Below, piece after piece: positions 8,201-13,308 of a stretch of DNA of 64,000 nucleotides. Location: positions 5,270,001 through 5,334,000 of the forward strand of contig OZ253541.1 of assembly GCA_965262365.1 (NCBI GenBank), given 5' to 3'. The translations under genes and the position numbers were made by a program. The notes under the pieces were generated by a model that saw nothing but the letters and a program-made list of their open reading frames with translations, was not told where the DNA came from and did no database searches. The DNA comes from UBA6522 sp965262365 (GTDB taxonomy: Bacteria; Pseudomonadota; Gammaproteobacteria; Steroidobacterales; Rariloculaceae). Positions within the stretch are counted from its first letter, which is position 1. Each line of letters opens with the position of its first letter.

Positions 8201-9919
8201 TCGGTGGACATTCATATCGTCGATCTGGGGTCGGTCTGTGTGTCGCCGCCAGGGCTGCGGCTCAACTCCGGCGACGGGGAGCTGACGGTCAGATGGGGCC
8301 CGTTGGCCGATCGGGCCGGTAGCGCATCGGTACTCGGCTATGAGGTCGAGCGGCGCGACGGGACCGGCGGCGCATGGGGCAGCCGGCAGATTATCGGTGG
8401 CCGTGCTATGTCCAACATGACCTACACCGGGCTCGTCAATGGCCGGCAATACGATGTCCGCATACGGCCGTTCGGCAATGAAGACCCCTGTGACTGGTCA
8501 ACGCCGGTGTCCGGCATTCCGACAACGGACACGGCGCCGCAGGATGAGTCCGACTTCGAAGATCGGGTCCCGCCGGGAACGCAACTCCGCGACTGGCGGT
8601 TCCCCGTGCCGGGCCGGTTCAGCGAGATGAGGGATGGCAGGCAATTGGACGGCAGCTACCGCTACGTGAGGACCGATCCCGACCGGGGCACGATCACGTT
8701 CGAATACGATGAGATAGGGCAGTCCGGCTGCGAGGTCTCGCTGTTGTTCTCCTCGCTCACGTCCGGCTCCTTCCTCGACGAGTGCGAGGGCGCAGGTGTC
8801 AACGTTGATGTGGATTTCGACATTGAAGAGCGTCCGGCACCGTCAGAACAGTTGGCGCCGCAGACCATGGAGGAGTTCGATGCCTTGGCACTAGGCAAAG
8901 ACACGCTCCTGCCCGGGTTCTACTTTGGTGAGTACCTCCGAGGAGGTCGGAAGGATTTTTCAGGCGTGGTGCGTAACGAAAGGAGGAACGAGCAGGGACG
9001 TTTGACTTCACGGTTTGGGCGTTACACCTACGAAAGCACCGGCGCCGACAGCGGTGTGCTTACAGTCAGATTTGGTAGTTGCCGTTGTCCCCGCGACGAA
9101 TGGGACGACAACAACGACACGGTCAGTTCTCCTGATGAGGAGTGGGTTTTCGAACTGTCGTTCTTGTCCCCCGATGCAGCCGAGTACACCGTCACGATCT
9201 ACCGGGAAGGCCAACCCCCATTGACACTCAACGGTTTCATCGACTTCAAATCTGGCGACAACCTCAACTCTTTCCCGCCCGAATTGCTGCCACCCGGTTC
9301 GCCGCCGCAAGCCTCCGGAAACGACCTGTTCGGCGTCGACGCGGCCACGGGCTCCACCTCGTTGAGCATTGGTGGCGATTCCCTCCAGACCATCCTTGTG
9401 CAGGATGGCGGGATCCAGGACATCGCCTACCAGCCCGGAGACTGGCTGGAACCGAAGGACGGCGGCAATCAGCGGATGATGATCGTCGGGTCGGGTCAGA
9501 CTGGCGCCCCGGTTGCAGCCGGTCTCGACTTCAGGGCCTGGACCCCAGCGCAGGCGAGGACGGTCTCCCTGGCATCCGGGCAAACCGGTCTGATCGCATT
9601 GTCCGTCGTCTGCATGCAAATTGAAAAGGGCATCCCCAAGCGTGGTTCGCGGTTCTTTTCTCAACCGAAATCGCCCGCGGGCGCGGTCCAGATGTGCCAG
9701 CGCAACTGCGTTGTGGCTGGAGGCGATACGATTCAAAGGTGCGTCTGGGAATGCGAAGTCGACGCCGCCGGTGCCACGTCCGTCGTGGACGACTTCGGCG
9801 ACAGTGCCATGCGTCAGCTTCTCGACGCGCTCGGAGGGAGTAGCGCAAGCGAGCCGATACGCACCGGCGCGGGTAGCCGCGGTGGCGATCTGAAATCTGC
9901 GTTACCCAGGATCGATTGA
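2285..9919 (+). CDS. Large modular secreted protein: He_PIG, CARDB, two propeller arrays, PPC, cadherin and Fn3 domains
   Basis: The start at 2285 is chosen because it gives a clear signal peptide (MKRSNRRHLALAG ... AQA, cut near residue 23) and sits 8 nt after AGAAGG. The open frame extends further upstream without coding character. Approximate order in the 2544 residues: beta-rich N-terminal region (24-270), He_PIG (389-470), Cys module (477-569), CARDB (576-690), five 44-residue propeller-like repeats (695-910), He_PIG (917-1006), RYTC module (1007-1090), CARDB (1097-1214), five degenerate repeats (1216-1429), second RYTC module (1437-1516), a pre-peptidase C-terminal (PPC)-like domain (1556-1669), Ig-like (1676-1764), Fn3-like (1769-1874), cadherin-like (1877-1981), Fn3 (1986-2082) and a unique C-terminus with a Cys-rich stretch. 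No anchor or enzyme motif is visible. An adhesin or matrix-binding surface protein is inferred from the architecture. Confidence 0.85.
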   Translation: MKRSNRRHLALAGLLFFASAAQAEHYTVPLLVPAGTSSEPQGVVRILNGTDESGTVEIYAIDDAGTRSGPATFTLNASAAVQFTATDLQSGNATLGLTGGIGTDVGDARLEIETDLAIVPLAFVRAADGTLSAMHDTVRGAAADGAAGYTHDVPIFNPSSEVTQLSRLRLINPGDASASVTIAGRDDSGSAATGGDVTLTLAAGGAQTLTAQQLEAGATGLTGRLGAGTGKWRLTVSADGPLRVVNIVAATAGYWNNLSTTAVPGAAPADHAAFNERFDGVAIESRTDSGVFTLNALAGDRFSETGEVDGVSTSYAGSYGYEGIVPDAGRLTLTYDDGDECRENLYFASRTAGWFASHCTGSDYPADGFWSGGSWSIADGEDTVPVLDSQPGDQTYTVGTAIDALTLPEASGGNGTLVYSLSPNVPGLTFNATARQLAGTPSTAGTYAMTYTVADEDGDTDTLGFTITVNTDTTETGSLGECYVSLSVSIGQSCTYPGTTDAFSVNDRGRGSFLTFLAGIRIRITNQTINGRVYDFEASHQGDGVWRIDRVAGSTEAPETPPTTGGGGMVDGDDDNDLVVQSLSIGDTSLVAGESFTLSATVRNLGAARAAATTLRYYRSTDAAISTADTELGTDAVRGLAAAAASNESITLTAPSTAGTYYYGACVDPVSGESNSQNNCSTAVRVAVSASQMAIGGFDLDSVSNPWPTGIVFANDRFFVVDWIDDKVYAYQSSGQRDSASDFDLDSDNGNASGIVFANNKLQVVDWTDDKVYAYQSSGQRDSASDFDLDSANDSPEGIIFANEKFYVVDNVDAKVYAYQSSGQRDSASDFDLDSDNDSPEGITFANEKFYVVDNVDDKVYAYQSSGQRDSASDFDLDSDNGNATGITFADNKFYVVDWFDDKVYAYSAGAAPGTINNQPSFGTATVSNRTYTVGTAISALTLPAASGGDGTLTFSLSPNVPGLTFNATTRQLTGTPSTAGTYAMTYTVTDEDGDTDTLSFTITVDGSETRYEVGDTVTAWPTGVWFPDVLGAGVSFGYSGGIAVISFNNGGYIEQGGFRYTCASTGGCEVSNGEVLTGTIVEVSTGNNGVPPQDNHPDLVVESLSVSERTLNAGESFILNATVRNQGAGQSAATTLRYYRSTDATITTEDTEVGTDAISALAASSTGDESISLTAPATAGTFEYYGACVDPVSGETDTGNNCSTWVLVFVLDSRITIDSFDLDADNDLAEGITFANDRFYVVNRNAKVYAYQPSGQRDAAFDFDLDAATTYARGITFANDRFYVAGSGKVYAYHASGQRDAASDFDLDHTPGGITFANGRFYMVGWFENKVRAYHASGQRDAASDFDLDPDNDSPLGITFANDRFYVVDVNSRRIYAYHTSGEHDAASDIDYDPDFINVFYPKGIAFANDRLYVVDNENDKVYVYDGTPSAGGDGSATRYEVGETITTLPTGTWFPDLTSGSVSFRISGGNAAIDFGNGGYIEEGSNRYTCASAGGCQVRGREVRAGTIVETPSGVAPEEIPPTSGTAGTCEVDLGRSTSAGGTEAVSVALSDALETDVGTLDTPFIVRARMDSASDFDVYKIVLSEAGLLVVLSSGALDTQAVFLRSDCTEAGRVVEDVGVGEGFAANNYNFTLGGDLDPGTYYMVVFEWASRIGNYALELGFASDEVGNDTPLIEPVAHQEVAPGGTVTVDVQITDDTGDAHAVVATSDNEDVATADLRGSGSSRSLVINAQAAGTATITLRAADQEDAVASPITFDVIVASPTLPAPALEPGSNSGDLEVTVVTTLGPRETRAHDYQIRVKRPQTPWHTVGCHAITNNSDSTVTGPFSVTLGNNSAGLTYDVRYRYRNSSSCNAGSPGPWSAVGEGTSSGTAANETPAFPEGSSTDRSVNENVGGGINVGSPVAASDADGVRDVLTYSLGGADAGSFEIVPATGQIRTRDGISYDHEARDTYSVTVEARDVHSATALISVDIHIVDLGSVCVSPPGLRLNSGDGELTVRWGPLADRAGSASVLGYEVERRDGTGGAWGSRQIIGGRAMSNMTYTGLVNGRQYDVRIRPFGNEDPCDWSTPVSGIPTTDTAPQDESDFEDRVPPGTQLRDWRFPVPGRFSEMRDGRQLDGSYRYVRTDPDRGTITFEYDEIGQSGCEVSLLFSSLTSGSFLDECEGAGVNVDVDFDIEERPAPSEQLAPQTMEEFDALALGKDTLLPGFYFGEYLRGGRKDFSGVVRNERRNEQGRLTSRFGRYTYESTGADSGVLTVRFGSCRCPRDEWDDNNDTVSSPDEEWVFELSFLSPDAAEYTVTIYREGQPPLTLNGFIDFKSGDNLNSFPPELLPPGSPPQASGNDLFGVDAATGSTSLSIGGDSLQTILVQDGGIQDIAYQPGDWLEPKDGGNQRMMIVGSGQTGAPVAAGLDFRAWTPAQARTVSLASGQTGLIALSVVCMQIEKGIPKRGSRFFSQPKSPAGAVQMCQRNCVVAGGDTIQRCVWECEVDAAGATSVVDDFGDSAMRQLLDALGGSSASEPIRTGAGSRGGDLKSALPRID
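3763..3990 (+). repeat. Dispersed repeat copy 2, partner at 772-1001
   Basis: This is the in-frame second copy of the Cys-module segment described at 772-1001. The main protein differences are ITNQ for IDNQ and EAPE for EAPA. Near-identity at DNA level shows recent duplication or gene conversion between the two surface-protein genes. Confidence 0.8.
4366..5013 (+). repeat. Tandem 132-bp repeats encoding 44-residue propeller-like units, five copies
   Basis: The segment GACGACAAGGTCTATGCG starts at 4457, 4589, 4721 (one base different), 4853 and 4985, an exact 132-bp period. Each unit encodes FDLDSxNxxxxGIxFANxKF / VVDxxDDKVYAYQSSGQR / DSASD. Most of each unit is identical at DNA level between copies, so the array probably expanded recently and copy number may vary. 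Five units of this kind resemble NHL or YVTN-type propeller blades. The fold is inferred. Confidence 0.9.
5945..6568 (+). repeat. Second, degenerate propeller-like repeat array
   Basis: Five units with the same consensus as 4366-5013 (FDLDxxxxxxxGITFANDRFY then KVYAYxxSGQRDAASD) follow the second CARDB domain. The copies differ by substitutions and small indels (units of about 39-48 residues), unlike the near-identical first array. The two arrays share the CARDB-propeller-RYTC order, which implies an old block duplication followed by fresh homogenisation of the first array only. Confidence 0.8.
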
Positions 9920-10003
9920 TTCTGCATGCCATTTGAATATCAGGGGAGACCAATGACAGATTGCGGTAAAGGGCTGCGCGCACGCGCCGCCGCTAAGCCT
10001 GGG

Positions 10004-11053
10004 TTACTCCCGGTCCCAGTGCCTCATGATCGGCTGGGCGCTATCCCGCATGGTGTCCATGTAGGCTGAGAGGAGGTCGCTGCCGGGCAGTCCCCGGCGT
10101 TCGATATCGGCCACCCAGGCGCCGGCCAGGTCGGGTACGGAGGCGGCCCACGCGCGCCGCTGCTCCTCGGATAGCGTGACGATCGAACCTCCCAACGTCT
10201 GGAAGGACGCCATCGCCCGCTCGCTCCTGCGGACGGTTTCAAGCGCCAGCGCGTCTCGATAGGCCTCTGCGGCGGAAAGCAGCGCCTGGCGTACTTCCTC
10301 GGGAAGGCGATTCCAGGTGCGTTCGTTGGCGCTGATGGCGACGGAACTGACCGCACCGAGCCTCGCGTCGACGAGGTACGGCCCCACCTCGTACAGCTTG
10401 AACGCGACGATGGCCTCGGGCCAGACGATCGCGCCATCGGTGAGTCCCGTGGAGAGGTTGTTGTAGAAGTCGGCCAGTCCGGCGCTCACTCCCACAGCGT
10501 TCAGGCCCTCGAAGTAACGCAGGTTCATGCCGATTCCGGACATCCTCAGGCCGCGGAAATCGCTCAACGTGGCAATGGGCCGGTTCATCAGCGCCTGGTA
10601 GGTATCCACCAGGCCGGCCGCGACGAGGTAGACCTGCCGGTAGTCGCTCCACAGTTCCTTGAGCGCCGGGTAGCGCTCGTGCAGATCGCTGACGGTACGC
10701 ACGACCAGGCCGATGTCGGTGGTCACGAACGGGGTGACGTAGCTGATGTTGTAGAAGGGAATCTTGTCCGAATGGAACGAGGTGGTGATGATCCCGATGT
10801 CGGCGACACCGTACTGGACGGCCTCGAAGGCCCCGCTGGGCCGTGTCAGGCTACCGAACGGGGTATTCCAGTCGATCGCGTACCGGCCCGTGGCGCCCAG
10901 TTGCCGGTCGGCCTCGGGGATGAAGTGCGTGCGGAACGTTTCCACCCACAGGGCGGTGGGCGGATAGCCGCTGACCACCGTGATCGGCACGGTCTGCTGG
11001 GCGCTGGAGCCTGCGCTCCACAGCAGGCAGATAAGCAAAAATGCTCGCCGCAT
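10004..11053 (-). CDS. TRAP-type solute-binding protein (DctP family), orphan
   Basis: This is a periplasmic receptor of the DctP family (349 aa; family members usually run 320-350). The start at 11053 gives a signal peptide (MRRAFLLICLLWSAGSSAQQ) with GAGGAAG upstream; the longer open frame has no coding character. Family-like stretches include the middle region PIATLSDFRGLRMSGIGMN and the later TDGAIVWPEAIVAFKLYEVG, which match the ligand-binding lobes. DctP proteins normally feed a DctQ/DctM membrane pair. No such genes lie nearby, so it must work with a distant permease or act as a sensor-coupled receptor. The ligand is likely a carboxylate by family, but nothing here shows which. It is divergent from the hydrolase at 11274 across a 220-bp gap. 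Confidence 0.8.
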   Translation of the reverse strand: MRRAFLLICLLWSAGSSAQQTVPITVVSGYPPTALWVETFRTHFIPEADRQLGATGRYAIDWNTPFGSLTRPSGAFEAVQYGVADIGIITTSFHSDKIPFYNISYVTPFVTTDIGLVVRTVSDLHERYPALKELWSDYRQVYLVAAGLVDTYQALMNRPIATLSDFRGLRMSGIGMNLRYFEGLNAVGVSAGLADFYNNLSTGLTDGAIVWPEAIVAFKLYEVGPYLVDARLGAVSSVAISANERTWNRLPEEVRQALLSAAEAYRDALALETVRRSERAMASFQTLGGSIVTLSEEQRRAWAASVPDLAGAWVADIERRGLPGSDLLSAYMDTMRDSAQPIMRHWDRE

Positions 11054-11273
11054 CCCCGGACTTCCTCGGTCGTAGCCGTTCAGTGTAGCAGCGGGACTTT
11101 TGCCACGGGCTGCCAGCCTGAAAAAACATTCACGTTGTTTCCTTCGGCTCGATGTTGGCTCATGGGACGCCAAATAGTAGAGTGGGGCGACCGGGCGTGC
11201 CGGGCGACTGGGCGTGCCGGGCGTGCCGGTTGTTCCGGGTTGGCTGTACGAAGAACCATCGAGGAGAAAATCC

Positions 11274-12290
11274 ATGAGCCGCATTTCCGCCTGCTTGTCC
11301 CGTCTTGTCGCTCGCTGGTCCGTTGGCTTGCTCACGGCCGCCGGCATCGCGGTGATTTCGCCGCTGACGGCCCAGGCTCAGAGCGGTCTCGTCTACGACA
11401 CCGAAGAGATCGCGGGCTCGCCTTACCCGGTCGCCTATCACCTGGTGGAGACTGCCGACGGACTGTATTCGCCGATCGGCCTGCGTACACCCGCCGGCGA
11501 CGGTCCGTTTCCCATCGTGCTGTTCACATCCGGCAACGGTGGCGGGAGCCTGGGATATATACGCGAAGTCAGCCACAACCGCAGCGGGACCCAGGAGCAG
11601 TTCCTGGACGCCGGTTATGCGGTCGCCTGGCTGCGGTACCGGGCCGAGGTGCGGAACCCGGCCTATGACGGTACGGTGCTCCCCGGCCGCCCCTGGTCGG
11701 GCCGGGGCATATTGACTCGGACGCCGTTCGAGTACGAGGACGTGATCGCCATCGCCGAGTACGTGAAAGCGCTGCCCGATGTGGACGCCGACCGGGTGGG
11801 TTACATGGGCAGTAGCCATGGGGGCGAGATGCTCATGAAGATCGCGAGCGGCTACGACGGGATCGCGGCGGGAATTGCCAGCGAGCCGGCATCGGCGGGC
11901 TTCCTGGCGGTTGGCCCGATGGATGCCGCGGGGCCGGCCGGTCAGGACGATCCCGAAACCGCGGAGGTCTACGATGACGCCACGCTTGCGGCCAACGTGG
12001 AGGCGACGCGCCAACGCATCGACAAGGAGGTGGCCATGGCGCGCATCGGATCCATCGATCTGCCCATTTTCGTACTGGGCCGCCAACGGGATCACAACCA
12101 GGACGTCTTCAGGCTCAACTACGAGCTATTGGATGAAGCCGGCAAGGACGTGGAATGGAAGACCTACGATCATGAACTTCACGGCTTCGCCTACGTGGGG
12201 CGCAACGAGGACGGCGATTACGAACCCGACCCGATCCAGCGTGAAGCCGTGGCCGACTCCATCGCGTTTTTCGACCGGCACCTGAAATAG
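11274..12290 (+). CDS. Secreted alpha/beta hydrolase of the prolyl-oligopeptidase/dienelactone-hydrolase type
   Basis: The ATG at 11274 follows GAGGAG and opens a signal peptide (SRISACLSRLVARWSVGLLT ... AQA). The mature part has an alpha/beta hydrolase fold. The nucleophile motif G-S-S-H-G has Ser181, and Asp273 (in RQRDHNQD) and His303 (in DHELHGF) are the probable triad partners. The 338-residue length fits a single catalytic domain without a propeller. It is an esterase or peptidase of unknown substrate acting in the periplasm. The aldo/keto-reductase-like gene follows 74 bp downstream in the same direction, so the two may be co-transcribed. Confidence 0.75.
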   Translation: MSRISACLSRLVARWSVGLLTAAGIAVISPLTAQAQSGLVYDTEEIAGSPYPVAYHLVETADGLYSPIGLRTPAGDGPFPIVLFTSGNGGGSLGYIREVSHNRSGTQEQFLDAGYAVAWLRYRAEVRNPAYDGTVLPGRPWSGRGILTRTPFEYEDVIAIAEYVKALPDVDADRVGYMGSSHGGEMLMKIASGYDGIAAGIASEPASAGFLAVGPMDAAGPAGQDDPETAEVYDDATLAANVEATRQRIDKEVAMARIGSIDLPIFVLGRQRDHNQDVFRLNYELLDEAGKDVEWKTYDHELHGFAYVGRNEDGDYEPDPIQREAVADSIAFFDRHLK

Positions 12291-12364
12291 ACCGGATATA
12301 GTGGGGGCGTTCCGTTCCCGGCGGGCGCACGAGACGACAAGCGAACAACCAGGAGGACAATGAG

Positions 12365-13285
12365 ATGACCTATACGACCAATCGGAGGGAATTCATCGCC
12401 GCGGCGTCGGCGGTCACCGCCCTTTCGGCCCTTGGAGGGAACGGTGCGCTGGCCCAGGAGTCCATGCCCCGCCGCCCTGTCCCGTCAACAGGCGAAATGC
12501 TGCCCATCGTGGGTCTGGGCTCCAGCAAGGTGGTCTCGGAGGTCTCCGAAAACGGTACCGAACCCCTGGCCGCGGTGTTGCGGGCGCTGCGCGCGCGCGG
12601 CGGTAGCGTCGTGGACACCTGGCCCCGGGATGCAACGGACGATGCCGGACTGGGCCGGGTGCTTGCCGAGCCGGACTTGCGCGACAGCCTGTTCGTGACC
12701 ACCAAGGTTCACCTGGAGGGCCGGGAAGCCGGTATCGGGCAGTTTCGGCAGACCCAGGAACACTACGGCCGCCAGACCCTTGACCTGGCGCAGATCTTCA
12801 GCCTGACCGACCTGGATACTCACTGGCCCAGCCTGCAGGAGTGGAAGGCGGCGGGCGACGCCCGGTACATCGGCGTCACCGTGTCCCAATACGGCCTTTA
12901 CGAACAACTGGAGGCATTCCTGCAGAGGGAAACGCCGGACTTCATCCAGGTGAACTACTCGATCACCGAGCGCCGGGCGGAGGAGCGGCTCTTGCCCCTG
13001 GCCGCGGACATGGGCCTGGGCGTGCTGGTCAACCGCCCGTTCATGAACGGCTCCTATTTCGACCGCCTCGCAGGCGTGCCTTTGCCCGACTGGACGGCGG
13101 AATTCGACTGCGATAGCTGGGCGCAGTTCTCGCTCAAGTACATCCTGGCTCATCCCACCGTGACCTGCGTGTTGACCGAAACCAGCAATCCGGCGCACAT
13201 GACCGAGAATGCCGGTACGGCGTTCGGCGGGATGCCCGGCGAGGCCGCCAAGGCGAGAATGCGCGAGTACATCGACAGCGTATAA
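12365..13285 (+). CDS. Tat-exported aldo/keto-reductase-like protein lacking catalytic Tyr and His
   Basis: 306 aa. The N-terminus NRREFIAAASAVTALSALG is a twin-arginine-type export signal, so the protein should be folded with cofactor in the cytoplasm and moved to the periplasm. The AKR barrel is recognisable (VDTWP ... LGRVL, FVTTK, ARYIGVTVSQY, PDFIQVNYSI). In classical AKRs the tetrad is Asp/Tyr/Lys/His. Here Asp84 and Lys114 are present, but the Tyr site reads DTWPRDATDD and the His site (normally LLQIH) reads LAQIFSL. An ordinary NADPH carbonyl reduction is therefore doubtful. Its last 159 coding bases (13118-13276) are duplicated at 17314-17472 beyond the two ATPase genes. Confidence 0.8.
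   Translation: MTYTTNRREFIAAASAVTALSALGGNGALAQESMPRRPVPSTGEMLPIVGLGSSKVVSEVSENGTEPLAAVLRALRARGGSVVDTWPRDATDDAGLGRVLAEPDLRDSLFVTTKVHLEGREAGIGQFRQTQEHYGRQTLDLAQIFSLTDLDTHWPSLQEWKAAGDARYIGVTVSQYGLYEQLEAFLQRETPDFIQVNYSITERRAEERLLPLAADMGLGVLVNRPFMNGSYFDRLAGVPLPDWTAEFDCDSWAQFSLKYILAHPTVTCVLTETSNPAHMTENAGTAFGGMPGEAAKARMREYIDSV
13118..13276 (+). repeat. 159-bp direct repeat, copy A (3' end of the aldo/keto reductase gene)
   Basis: It runs from TGGGCGCAGTTC to ATCGAC and matches 17314-17472 at 156 of 159 positions, counted by eye (the three differences are G/A and A/G changes in GCGTGTTGACCGAAACC and GAGTAC). After it the sequence diverges: AGCGTATAA here, CAGGTCTGA in copy B. The two copies bracket the ATPase pair. 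The same-orientation flank at a gene's 3' end resembles an attachment-site duplication. Confidence 0.95.
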
Positions 13286-13308
13286 CTGAGCGATGCGGGC
13301 TAGTCCGA

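Noticed and set aside
9953..10069. 38-residue open frame with GGGGAG before its ATG
   Set aside because: It overlaps the 3' end of the TRAP receptor gene in antisense and has no recognisable product; at most a truncated gene start.
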